Source: Solen grandis (Eukaryota > Mollusca > Bivalvia > Adapedonta > Solenidae). From it: a stretch of DNA of 64,000 bases. This document shows, in pieces, positions 1-12,154 of this stretch. A program made the position numbers and the translations under genes. The DNA lies in the NCBI GenBank assembly GCA_021229015.1, contig CM037789.1, forward strand, positions 26,856,782 through 26,920,781, read 5' to 3'. Position 1 is the stretch's first letter. Each line of letters opens with the position of its first letter. The notes beneath the pieces were generated by a model that worked only from the letters and a program-made list of their open reading frames with translations, was not told the origin of the DNA and made no database searches.

Positions 1-23
1 ACTGTTTTTTTATTATCATTATT

Positions 24-3000
24 ATTATTCTTTTTTTCTTCCTAACTAAACGCTTATTTTTCTATGTTGCAATACTCCTAGGACGATGAAATTTTTATGA
101 CTTATTAGTAACGTGAGGAAATTTTGATTTCTATGATTTTCATATGCCTATGACGTCATATGACGTCACATTTGAAATATGCTACAAAAGTTTGTACGCG
201 GTCTACAGCCATTGTTTGTGAACCGATTTTCATCAAATTTTCACAGATTGTGTATATTAAGTTCTAGTTGTGCATCCCGGTGTCCGTTTTTCAAAATTCG
301 AAAAGTCCATGTTTCTTTAGCGAATCCAAGATTCGAACCAAGGTCGTAAATTTTTAAATGCTTATAAAATCTGTCCTATTTAAGATAGAAAGTTGATATT
401 TAATCAGTATATAGGTCTCTAGTAGTTTTAAACATTTTGTGAAAATAACTGTCATATGACGTCATGTGACGTCATAATATGATAATGTATTTCTAATATT
501 AACAAGAATATTTCCATATGTTGAAATTATCGAAGGGCAATGAAAATTTAATGACACATGCTTCAAACGCTGAAATTTTGATTTCTATGATTTTCATATC
601 TCTATGACGTCATATGACGTCACACTTGAAATAAGCTACAAAAGTTTGTACGCGGTCTACAGCCATTATTGATGAACCGATTTTCATCAAATTTTCACAG
701 AATGTGTATATTAAGTTTTAGTTGTGCATCCCGGTGTCAATTTCTCAAAATTCGAAATTGCCAAGGTTCTATAGCGAATCCAAGATTCGAACCAAGGTCG
801 TAAATTTTCAAATGCTTATAAAATCAGTCCTATTTGAGATAGAAAGTTGATATTTGGTCAGTATGTAGGTCTCTCGGAGTCTTAAAAATATTTTGAAAAT
901 TTGCATCGTATGACGTCACGTGACGTCATTATAAGAAAATATATTACTAACATAAACAAGATTATTTCTATATGTTGAAATGGTCGAAGAGCAATAAAAA
1001 TTTAATGGCATATGTTTTACACGATATAATTTCTATTTCAATAATTTTTATAGGCATATGACGTCATATGACGTCACACTTGACATATTCTACAAAAGTT
1101 TGTACGCGGTCTACAGACATTACTTATGAACCGATGTTCATCAAATTTTCACAGAATATGTATATTAAGATCTAGCTGTGCATCACGCTATCCGTTTTTC
1201 AAAATTCTAAAAGACCATGGTTCTATGGAGAATCCAAGATTCGAACCGATGTCGTTAATTTTCAAATGTTTATAAAATCGATCCCATATGAGATAGAAAG
1301 TTGATATTTGAACATTATGTAGGTTTATGGATGACTGAACGATTTTGTGAAAATGAACGTCATGTGACGTCAGATGACGTCATTGCATGAAAATCTATTT
1401 CTAATATTTACAAGAAAATGTCTATACGTTAAAATGGTCCATGGAAATGGAAATTATATGACATTTTGCTTCAAACGTTGATATTTTTAATTCTACAGTT
1501 TTCATATGCCTATGACGTCATATGACGTTACACTTGCCATATGCTACAAAAGTTTGTACGCGGTCTACAGCCATTGTTTATGAACCGATTTTCATAAAAA
1601 TTTCACAGAAAGTGTATATTAGGTTATAGTTGAGCATCCCGGTGTCCGTTCTTCCAAATTCAAAAATGCAAAGGTTTTATGGCGGATCCAATATTCGAAC
1701 TATTGACGTCAAGTTTTAAATACGTATAAAATCGTTTCCAGATGAGTTAGAAATCTAATATTTGGAAAGTAAATAAGTCTCCAAGAGTGCTTTACATTCT
1801 ATGAAGATGAACGTCATTTGACGTCATAAGGTCAAAAATTATTTCTGATATATACGCGTAAATTTAATATGTTGTTAACTTCCCAGGACCATGAAATCTT
1901 ATGGTATATACTTTAGAAATGCTTTAGAATGCAATGTAATTCATATTAATTTGACGTTATATCACATCAGATTTGACGTCAGGACAAAAAGGTTTTACGC
2001 GGTGTACAGCCATTATTTTTGGACCTATTTTCAGCAAATTTCAAAGAATGTATATGTAACGCTCTAGTTGTGTATCCCGGGTCCTGTTTTACAAATTCGA
2101 AAAGACGAAAAGGCAATGGTTCTTTGGCGAATCCAAGTTTCGAAACATTGACGTCAAATTTCAAAAACATATAAAATCGCTTCGAGATGATTTAGAAAGT
2201 CTACAAAAGTTTGTACGCGGTCTACAGCCATTATTTCTGGACCAATTTTCATCAAAATTTCACAGAATATGTAGGTTAGATTCTAGTTGTGCAGCCCGGT
2301 GTCCGTTTCTCAAAATTCGAAAAGGCAATGGTTCTATGGCGAATCCAAGATTCGAACCATTGACGTCAAATTTCAAATGCGTATAAAATTGCTTCCTTAT
2401 GAGCTAGGCAGCTGATATTTGGACAAAATATATATCTTTAGGTCTTTTTTACATTTTGAGAAAATGAACGTCATATGACGTCATAAGGTACAAACTAATT
2501 TCTAATTTCTACGTATCAATTTCTATATGTTGCAAACATCCATGCACCTTGAAAATTTGATAGTGTATGCTTCTCATTGAACAATTTGTTTTTCATTGAT
2601 TTTCATTTGCCTATGACGTGTTTTGACGTCAAACTTGACGTCGTCTAAAAATGTTTGGACGCGGTCTACAGCCGTTATTTCTGGACCGATTTTCATCAAA
2701 ATTTCACAGAATGTGTATGTTACGCTCTAGTTGTGCTTCAAAATTCAGAAAGGCAATGGTTGTATGGCAAATCCAAGATTCGAACCAATGACGTCAAATT
2801 TCAAATACCTATAAAATCGCTTCCAGATGAGTTAGGGAACTGATGTTTTGAAATAATGTCTTCAAGTCTGTTTTACTTTCTGAGAAGATGAACGTCATTT
2901 TGGCGTCATATGACGTCATAAGATGAAAAATAATTTCTAGTTTCTACGTATTAACATCAATATGTTGCAAACGTCACTATGAAAATTTTATGGCATATGC

Positions 3001-3230
3001 TTCACATAGCTAATTTTGTATTTCAAAGATTTTCATTTGCCTATGACGTCTCTTGACGGTTGTAAGCGGTCAACTACATATAAGATTGCTTCCAGAAGAG
3101 TTAGAAAGCTCATAATTGGACAGAATATGTGTCTCTTAGTCTACTTTACATTCTGAGAAGATGAACGTCATGACGTCACCTGACGTCATAAGGCAAACAC
3201 TTTTGCTTTGAATTTAAACGATTTTTAAGC
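24..3230 (+). repeat. TGACGTCA-rich tandem array, ~454-bp units (type A)
   Basis: Head-to-tail units each carry two clusters of the palindrome TGACGTCA. The first cluster begins at 151, 605, 1059 and 1513, exactly 454 bp apart. The second begins at 457, 911 and 1365, exactly 306 bp after the first. Within a cluster the palindromes are 10 bp apart. Between clusters lies a conserved block with TTTGTACGCGGTCTACAGCC and GATTCGAACCA. Later units (about 1952, 2200, 2615, 3038) are more diverged or truncated. The array starts beside an ATT-rich stretch with TTCTTTTTTTCTTCC, the same start seen at 29692 and 32591. No gene is seen; short open frames here follow the repeat unit. Confidence 0.95.
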
Positions 3231-4190
3231 CCTGTATGCTTTATTTTTGTTTGATTTGCATTAAAATTTTACTGAACATGCAGCATAAGATCCTATGCAG
3301 AAATGTCACTTCCGTTTTCGGAAAATTGCAAAGGTCAGGGTCATATTTCAATTATTGGATTTTTCTTCAGATTTAATTATAAATATCTCAAAAACGATAA
3401 ATATTCTATCGAGACACTATGCGTATGATTTGTAGTGCTCTGAATGATCATTAAAATGATATTTAGTTTTTGATGATCGAGGTTGAATCAGTTGAGTTAA
3501 CGAAAATTATGTTACCCTCAGTGCGTTTAACAGTTCATATCTCGACAATTTTTGATTTATGAATATTATTTGTATAAGGAATGTTTGGTGTTTCTTTTGA
3601 TGCATTAAGTTTTACGATTGACCTAAGAATAAGAGTAATGGCAAAAAAAAAAAAATCTTGTACATAAGTTTAGTGATTTTTGCCGTTTTCTCCAGGTTTA
3701 AAAGCTTTTATCTTGAAATCAGTTGAAAATAAGCCTATATATATATAAAGTAAGTAAAATGTAGAGAATATCAATACGATTATTTTGGTCCCTAGAGTTT
3801 TGAAATAGGTTAAAATATAAGGAAGTTACATTAAAAAATAAGAATTTAAACATGTAGAATTTGTAGATTTTGCCGTTATCGCAAGGTTTAATGGCTTTTA
3901 TCTTGAAAGTAATTAGAGATAATCCATACACTAACCGAGTGAAATGTAGAGAATTTCAAGACCTTTAATTTGGTACATATATATAGTATTTTAAAATTGG
4001 CTAGAGTCTAAGAAAGTCACATGGAAAATAAGAATTTTGACATGTAATATTTACGAATGTTTGCCGTATTTCTGGAGGTTTAACTACTTATTTCTCAAAG
4101 TTCATGGACGATATTTAAGGCCTTTATATGTGAGGTGTGTCTTTATAAAACAGATATAGTATTTCCATACTTCAATATATTGGGGAGAAC
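3231..4190 (+). repeat. Body of the type A/C element after the array
   Basis: Non-coding sequence that continues from the array. It resembles 36380-36760 and the unnested parts of 49900-53380. Shared landmarks are the block around CACTTCCGTTTTCGGAAAA, the line TCTATCGAGACACTATG, and repeated TTTGCCGTTTTCTCnAGGTTTAA blocks about 190 bp apart. The matching hairpin end is not visible, so the 3' boundary is uncertain. Confidence 0.7.
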
Positions 4191-4204
4191 GTCCTTTTGA
4201 CAGT

Positions 4205-4490
4205 TTGTTTTTCAGTCCTTTGGAGATAATTGTGTACTTGAGAAAAATATAGTGCTGCCACACTGCAGTATCACACCGTAGTCATAAGAATTATGTGGCA
4301 ATGTACCACACCCAGTCACATTTATCGTGATACAGCGTCGACCAGTCCTGGAACTACTCTTATATGCCAAGCAATTAAAGGGGCTATATACCAGTATTAT
4401 TTTTACCACTAAGTTTGTTGCGGTCAGGATTTAACAAACGATCTTTTATTCAGTATGGATGGTCTTACCACTCGGCCACAGGGATCGTAT
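4205..4490 (-). mobile_element. SINE family 2, diverged copy
   Basis: Reads on the minus strand. Landmarks shared with the complete copy at 61620-61915 are the block around ATAGTGCTGCCACACTGCAGT, the CAGTCCTGGAACTAC block, the TATACCAGTA block, and a degraded tRNA-like head ending in CCACTCGGCCAC. No target duplication was found. Confidence 0.6.
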
Positions 4491-4727
4491 CATGTTGTAG
4501 GTAAATGACTCCAGTCACATTAAAATTCCAGACACCATATCATCCAGTCCTAGAAATTGGATATTAAATATGGATAGCAATGTCAAGCAGCTATTAAAGC
4601 AAAGCCTGGAGATCTATGAGCTTATTTTTAACATCATATCAAGCAGACATTTGGTCAACTGATCCTGGAATTGTCAATATGCCTTTAAATGTGAGGAGTG
4701 TCACTGGCTTTCTTTATTTTTTGTTTG

Positions 4728-4865
4728 TTTGTTGGCTTGGTTTTAATGTCCCACCAACACTATTTGGGTACGACTTGGAAGTTTGTCTTCATCATGCAGA
4801 TATATTGAGCTGCATCATTTTGATTCTGTAACCAGTCATAGAACTATACACTTATGTGTTAAGCA
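4728..4865 (-). mobile_element. SINE family 2, 3' fragment
   Basis: Contains the reverse of the family tail (TTTTAATGTCCCACCAACA) and the start of the internal block (CCAGTCATAGAACTATAC). It lacks the tRNA-like head. Confidence 0.5.
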
Positions 4866-5904
4866 AGGGATATTTGGATTGAAAACCTGACACACAAAAT
4901 GACTCAATTCGAATGACAGACAATTTGATAAAAAACAAATGTCTCAGTATCAGTTTGGAAGGACACATCAATATAACAAGAGGAGCACATTCAATTCACA
5001 TTTTGTGAAGCTACCGGTTATAGGTATAAACTATAAAATGACATAAAATATTTTTATTTTATAAATAAACTTTATTTCTGTCAGTCAAATACATTTTTTG
5101 TTGTGAGATGTTACAAATGATGTCATAATTTTAAACTTTAAATAAATACTAATTTAACATTTTTTTAAAAATATATATTCATATTACAATACTACAATAT
5201 TACAATTGCTGTTCAAATAGTGTGCTTCTGGTAGCATGGCCAAAATGGACAGTCCTTTTCTTCAAGATCATATATCATCATAATTTGTTTATTTTTAAAT
5301 ACATGGATTCAAGGTCTTTAATCATAATTATTATATATGTTAAATTTGCCAAGATGTGTGTGAACTTTCTTCATTACATGGCATCAGCAGATATTTTGCT
5401 GTTGTCTCAGAGGCTTTCATGTTCAATGGTGAACAATTAGTCAGTTAAATGAACACCCAAACAAATGCACACTTTCTTGTGTGGTTAATCAATCATTATT
5501 ATCAGTCTTGTATAATTTGTGTGTCAAATTAATGTTGTTACAATAAAACATTGTTGATAAATTAATACAACAGCATTCAAGTATTTATTTCACAGAATTG
5601 TTAAAATGATGGGCACGTATACTCATTCTTAATTTAAAATATTTCACGAAATAAATGCACAAGTGCCTTAAAAACAATCTTGTCTTGATACTTTTTTCAC
5701 CATGCAAGCATTTCACTTCTTGATTTTAATATTTTGTTAGTATGTACATTGTATCACTGATTTTCTAATCTATGCATTTTTTTTTAAAAACTAACAAATA
5801 ACAGTATTTTATTTGAATTCCTTTAATTAAAAAAAAAAATTTTTTAAGCTTCCCCTTTCAAAAATTAAAAGTTAGTGAAACATCTATCTTTTTTTTTTAA
5901 AATA
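4866..5904. other. AT-rich stretch, no gene seen
   Basis: No coding region, RNA gene or recognisable repeat could be supported. Several A or T runs are present. Short open frames here have no recognisable content. Confidence 0.6.
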
Positions 5905-6450
5905 AGAACAAGTCAGACTTGTGTCAGTTTTCTCATACATCCCTTCTTCTTCAAGAATGGAAAAATATGAGGAAACTAATGTTAAATGAACTTTCTCACC
6001 CTTCTGCTCTATTTCTTAAAATAAAAACAGGTGAGACTTATGCCAGTTTTCTCATACATCCCTTCTTCTTTAAGAATGGAAAAATATGAGGAAACTAATA
6101 TTAAATGAACTTTCTCACCCTTCTGCTCTATTTTTTAAAATAAAAACAGTAAGACTTGTGTGCCAGTTTTCTCATACATCCCTTCTTCTTCAAGAATGGA
6201 AAAATATGAAGAAACTTATATTAAATGAACTTTCTCACCCTTCTGCTCTATTTCTTAAAATAAGAACAGGCGAGACTTATGCCAGTTTGCCAGTTTTCTC
6301 ATACATTCCTTTTAACCAAAATTTCCCTCTTTAAAAAAATAAATAATAAGCGAGACTTATAATACTTTTCTTATGTATCCATTTCTCGTCAAGAATAGAA
6401 AATTATGAGGAAACTAATATATATTGAATTGTTTTCCTCAACCATTAACC
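5905..6450 (+). repeat. ~119-bp tandem repeat
   Basis: The landmark CCCTTCTTCTTCAAGAATGG recurs at 5941, 6060 and 6180, with a decayed copy near 6380. Each unit also contains TTTCTCACCCTTCTGCTCTA and a GAGACTTATGCCAGTTTTCTC segment. There are about three good copies plus degenerate ends. Confidence 0.9.
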
Positions 6451-7813
6451 TCTCAGAAATGAAAACAAGGGTGAGTTATCATTTCAATTATTGATATCTT
6501 TGAACACATCAACTCTTTCTCAAGAATGAGCAGTTATAATTTTTTCCCCCATCAGAATTCCTCCTATTTAGGTGGAAAACATAGTTCAATCTATATTCTA
6601 ATATGACAAAATCCTTACACAGAAAAGATAATCATACATCCATTTTTCCAAAAATAATACTGTATGAGTTTAATATGTAATTAATATTTTTGTTTTTTTC
6701 AAAAACAACACACAAAAACTTACATATCATCCAATGAGAAATGTCATTATCAAAGACTTTCCTTTAAATGAAAAAGGAAATATGATGAGACTGCATTATC
6801 ATCTGTATATTTATCTTTAAAAAAGATTAGGTTCAGGAAAGTGTAATAAACAAAGTTCTAGCTAATACTCATTTTGTTCAGGATCAGTTATTTTTGACAT
6901 GTTTGAAAAAAAAATGTTATCATTTTTACAAAACTATCTCTGATGAATGTAAACATTAACATCAATACACACAAATAAATGCAATAAAGACATACAAACC
7001 ATTATTTAGATGGAAGGAGAGACAATGAGAGAGAGAAAGACAAAGAAAGAGAGACAAAGAGAGAGGGGAAGTTCATAAGGTCCCAAGTCTTTGATTAGAT
7101 CATGAACTTGATATAAAGATATACATAGTGTCAATACATGAATAAATGTGCATTAGTAATATTTTAAATAAATCATTGATTAAGCCTTTCAAAAATTTAA
7201 ACAAGATAATCCCAGGGCATCAAGTTATTTTGGATCCCCAAATATAGGACACACCTCTGAAATATAGGATTTTCTTAACAGAAATATAGGGAAAAATAGG
7301 ACAATGATTAACAAAAACAATCACTTGTTTCTATCCTCTTCCTCCACTCACAACACTCTTTCCTTTTATTAACAATGTAAGAACAATATAATTTTCATTA
7401 TTTCTCTCAAACAATATGTCAATTAACTATAGCATGAGACAGGTCTCATTTTTGGCAAAGTGAAAACAACATGATTAAATCACCATCATAAATCTAATTG
7501 TCATACCTTTTGTGAGGTTCTCTCACAACAAATGTTTACAGGTGAATATAATTGCATGCTCTGTTGTAGCACTGAACACCTATTGGCTGAATGTCAGTGT
7601 AACACTCTGTAACATTTGTGAGGATAACAACTGTTCTTAATCCAGTCTTCCTTGAAATTAAATATACATAGCACAGGATACACACATGAAAACATTAAGT
7701 ATATTAATTACTTTAGATGATCAAAAGTTATGCAACAGATGAATACTCATCCAAAAGAGCAATGCATGATACATTACAACTGAAACAACAGTTTGTACAC
7801 CTAACATTGTCTG
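6451..7813. other. AT-rich stretch, no gene; GA-rich run at 7011-7072
   Basis: No coding region is supported. A purine-rich low-complexity run (GAGAGA/AAAGA) lies at 7011-7072. A small local repeat of AAATATAGGA occurs at 7240-7310. This is the downstream flank of the Helitron gene, and no convincing Helitron 3' hairpin was found in it. Confidence 0.5.
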
Positions 7814-7822
7814 CAACATTTT

Positions 7823-7990
7823 TTATTTATTGGGTTTAACATCCCACCAACTACCCTTATATGCTGGGCGCCATGCAAGGAAGCTTATAATACCAGTACC
7901 AATTTTTACAACTTTGGTATGTTGCGGCCGGGGATCAAACCCACAACCTCCCACAGTGCTCTAACCACTCAGCCCCCAGAGACAATTCTT
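7823..7990 (-). mobile_element. SINE family 2, internally deleted
   Basis: On the minus strand it has a tRNA-like head (GAGTGGTTAGAGC, then GGGTTTGATCCCC as a B box), the CTTCCTTGCATGGCG block, and a tail ending GTTAAACCCAATAAATAAA. It is much shorter than the 296-bp copy at 61620. CAACATTT at 7814-7821 and 7991-7998 may be its target duplication. It lies about 65 bp past the Helitron stop codon. Confidence 0.65.
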
Positions 7991-8055
7991 CAACATTTAA
8001 TGTGTTTCGGTACACCAGTTTTAATTAATATCTTCTCATATATTTGGCGTAGTAT

Positions 8056-11000
8056 CTACTCAATTTGGAAACCTACAAAAATAGATTCATGGTAACTATA
8101 GTAAGTCTGCTGTACATTTGTAGAAATGTTTTTAATGCCTTTCACATAAACATGGTCTATCAGTGTTAAACATCTTGTAGTTGGTTCTGTCACACACTGA
8201 TGATAACCTTTTTTTTGCAAATAAGTAGCAGTTACTGAGTTCTTATTTCCTAGAAGATCTTCATTGAAATCACCTAGCAATATTGCTTTTTTGTGCGGAC
8301 TTAAGGCTTCAACAAGTTCTGTTAATTTATTAAGAAATTTTCCAATTGGGTATGATGGAGGACGATAGATCACAACAATCATTGTATCTTTGATGTATAT
8401 GCTCATGTACTCTAGATCAGATATGTGTAGATCTCTGATATCACAATTAATATCCGATTTACTGAGAATAGTAATGCCCCCACCAGACTTCTCTTTCAAG
8501 TCCATGCTATGAGTATAAGAGTCTCTGCGTTTCTTATGGAATATATTGAAATTCTCTAGAACAATATTTTCATTAGACTTTCCTCCTGTTAACCAGGTTT
8601 CAACAAGGCATATACAATCTGATTCAAGAAATTTAACATTGCTTTTCAAATCTTTTATATGCTTCTCCAGTCTTTCAATGTTATGATATGCAATATGAAT
8701 ATCATACTTATTTACTGCAACATTGGTATCTGGGAGCAATTGTTTCATATCTGCAAGACTGGAAGAGATTTCAGAATTACAAAATATTGACTTTTCATTA
8801 AATTCATTAATGTATAAACCATTTATAGATGTTACACGACTAAGCGCCACATAGGCTTGTCCAGGAGCAAACATTTTCTGTAGTGAAACTACTGCTTTTG
8901 TTGTGCTGAGTCCTTGAACTTTATGTACTGTGCATGCCCAAGCTAATTTTAATGGAAATTGCTGTCTGATTTTTTTAGCTCTTCTGCCAATATTTTCTTC
9001 TTGTCTTTCAATTTGAACAATAGTATCATTGATTACTTTTCTTCCTATTTTTGCTCCACATCTTTTATTATCAAATACAATTTCTATCAGTTTCACTTTA
9101 TTTAGCTCTTTGTTAAATTGTATGTGTTTTACTGTTCCTAGAGCTCCATTGATCAGACCATCAGTAACTTCTATGTTCATTGTTAACATCACTCTGGCAC
9201 CAATTCCTATGTGAAGTCTATCACATAAATTTGCTTTCTTCTCACTTGTAGTTTTACATCGTTTCATTTTCCCGGAGCGCTCATCTTTAATCCAATCTTC
9301 AGCTTCAATACAAACATGGTCTGGACAAACTTTCTGTAGTGTGAGGAAATTATGTTCATTCACTTGATCATTTCTGGGGAATATATGGAGTGCCATTACA
9401 GTTTCTCCTGTTTCTCTGGACTGCAACATCTCTTTGCTTTTTGTTGTTAAGGCATCACTTTTAGATTTGGTTCGACATTCATTTAGTAGCTCAACAAATG
9501 GAAGATCATCTTTTTGCCTCATACATTCAGTAAGCTCAAATTTTACGAAATTATCATTCCACAAATCACAGTGTATTTCGTTCTTGTACAAGGCTTTTCC
9601 TTTCACTGGTGGAAGCTGATAAAAATCTCCTACAGCAATGACTGATACACCACCAAATGGAAATTGATCGCCAGTTTGTTTTATTTGTCTCAAACGGCCA
9701 TGGATATATGCCATTAGTTTTTTATCAACCATTGATATTTCATCTATGATGAGTAATTTCATTTGTCCTAGTTTTGAGCGCAGAGAATTTATTTTTTCTT
9801 CACTTAGTGGTTGGTAGGGTAAAGATGCCTCGATTGGTATTGAAAGAGAACTATGAAGTGTTAAGCCACCAATATTGAAAGCAGCAACTCCAGTAGGGGC
9901 TGTTAACAGAACAGATATTTCTGATGGGTTAGAAAGCATTGAAGATAAATGTTTTGTTGATTCATAATATATACTTTTTATCAGATGACTTTTGCCACAG
10001 CCAGCTCCACCAGTAATAAATATATGCAATGGTTCTTTCGTCTTTCCAGCTATGATCTCTAGACACCATCTACGAATAAAATAGAAACATTGCTGTTGTT
10101 TGGTATTCATTGAACGCAACAGATGCAAACCCTCTTCCTTTGATATAACAGTCTGACATATTTCAATTGATGAAGGATTATCTTCACGTCTTTGCAATAA
10201 ATCAGGTAATGGAACGGTTCCAATTTTGGTAGAAGTTTGATCTTTTTCTTCAAGGCATTCAATTCTGTTTTTTTCAGTTTCAGAACACAACTGTGCCCAT
10301 GCATCTTCCTGTGGCTGTGCAGTTTCTAGAACTTCTTCTGCAACATCTATTTCATCAACGTTCACTTCAAATAACTTGCGCTGATTTTCAATAAAGGATT
10401 TCACTGTTCTTATTTCTGTTTCACCCTCAAAGGTAACGGTTCCATTAGCATAGAAATCTAAATAAGACTGATAGCATGCAGGTTTTAAATCTACAATATG
10501 TCTGTATGGCAAATATAATTGTAAAATTGAATGAAAATATTTTTCAGCATCACGTGTTACTGAGAAGCGAGGATACCTGATTACAGCATTTTCTGACCTT
10601 GTTCGCTTACAGACATATCCAAGCCCATTTTGTAATTTGAACACATTGTCATTTCTTTCTGATCTGTTTGTTACTTCTGATGAAGCCATCACTCTGTACT
10701 CAGAACAAAATACTGCCAATGGCATACTATTGAATACTGAGGAGGAAGGCCGTGCAAGATACTTATCAATGATGTTCGACATCCATACTGAGCTTTCATC
10801 ATCAGAATGTCTATTTCGTATTACTTCCAAAGGCAAACTCATTCTAATGGGGTTATCTCCAATAGGTATGAATTGTACCTTTCTTGAGCATTCTTTCATT
10901 TTTAAACCACAAGCTCTGTATACTGCTTCCTGAGCACTTACTTCTCTGTTGTGTAAATAGGCAGAGCCTATTTTTTTTAAGGCTTCTTTTGCTTCTGTAT

Positions 11001-11997
11001 TGCCTTTTTTTGCCTCTGATTGTGTATGTTCTAGAACAAGACTCATTTCTCTTTCAGCTTTAGATATGTAAGATACAATGTACACAACACAGGCATAGGC
11101 ATCAGTCACATACTGTATATCCATATTGGCATTCCAGCATTTCAGTAAGAATGGATTGTACTGGTTTATCCAAAGATCTGAACATGATCTTTTCATAATG
11201 ATCTTTTTGCCTTTAGTTACTGTATTGAAAGCTTTTTCAAAGAGCTTTTGAGTGATTCCTAATTCTTGAAAAATGACATTTGTTTCCACACTTGTATTAG
11301 CTGCTACTGCTTGCCATACTTTCTCTAAAATGCATTTAGCATTTGACATATTCAGACGGTTTTGTTTCATATTGTGTTCAATTATCTTTTCTTGTTCTTC
11401 AATATCCATATCTGGTGTTATGGTTTGAATGTCATCAAGCTCATTTGGAGGCTGAGAAACAAATGTCCTTATACTTGGTGGCCTTGGAAAATTGAACCTA
11501 CATTCTTTTCCAGATTTTCTGCAAGACTTTGAGTGATTTTTGCTGTGCTGTTGAACACTGTTTACCACCTCAAATATATCTGAGTCTTCTGATGGCTTCT
11601 CACATGAAACATATCTGTCTACAAAGTCTGTTATTTCTGATTCAGAGTCAGTTCCCAGTTTAGGTGCATCTTCAACCCAAAACAAGCAATGTACATGAGG
11701 GGAGCCTCTTTGTTGAAACTCAACTCTATAGAAATAGTCTTTTATTTTTCCAATGGGTTCTGCAGGCGACAAAATGACAGACTTAAGGAACAAATTAAAT
11801 CTGTGATCAAACATACGGGCAACGGTAACAGGATTACTACGCAGAATTTCACATTTTGATTTCCAGTCTAAGTCATCAAGAGCTGTTTCATTTGATTGCT
11901 GATTCATTACTGCTTGAATAACTTCTGGCCATCTCATTTCAGCAGATGAAAAGGAACAAAACCATGTAGGTATCCCAAGTTGTCTTAGCATTGCCAT
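8056..11997 (-). pseudogene. Helitron Rep-helicase-endonuclease (C-terminal half of a broken ORF)
   Basis: Open for 1,313 codons. It begins with the conserved block before the HUH motif. HUH site: RGSPHVH with H101 and H103. Rep tyrosine motif: Y306 and Y310 with K313. Pif1-type helicase: Walker A GGAGCGKS (K669), Walker B LLIIDEIS (D752, E753), then GDFYQLPP and, near the end, TVHKVQG and AYVALSR. From about residue 1095 an EEP/AP-endonuclease-like domain carries HNI, VETWL, IYRPPS, GDFNED and LIDHVY. The final motif is SYHE, so the usual Asp of SDH is Tyr. The first Met is internal to the original protein; the frame continues upstream to the 20-bp duplication at 12115-12154. The Rep domain would nick and join single-stranded transposon DNA and the helicase would unwind it. 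Confidence 0.93.
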
Positions 11998-12114
11998 TAA
12001 GTCTTTCTGTGCTTGCTGCCAATATGGTGGTGTACCTCTGATAGGTTTCAGAAACTTGTAACCTTCATCATTCTTAAAAATGTTCTTAACATTTTCACTG
12101 TCTTTAAGAAATTT

Positions 12115-12154
12115 GGTTGTAATTTTCTCATTCAGGTTGTAATTTTCTCATTCA
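12115..12154 (+). repeat. 20-bp perfect tandem duplication that breaks the Helitron ORF
   Basis: The 20-bp unit starting ggttgtaatt at 12115-12134 is repeated without change at 12135-12154. Twenty is not a multiple of three. The upstream half reads in codons whose top coordinate is 2 modulo 3, the downstream half in 0 modulo 3, and removing one copy puts both in one frame. The stop that ends the N-terminal half lies in the duplication. Confidence 0.95.

Noticed and set aside
151..3200. CRISPR-like regular spacing of a palindrome
   Set aside because: The regularity comes from about 454-bp tandem units whose 'spacers' are also repeated. Short unique spacers and cas genes are absent, and the genome is eukaryotic.
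7000..8056. Helitron 3' terminus
   Set aside because: Searched for a hairpin followed by TCTTGTT/TCTAGTT on the minus strand. TGAGACAGGTCTCA at about 7434 is a short palindrome but lacks the rest, so no end is claimed.
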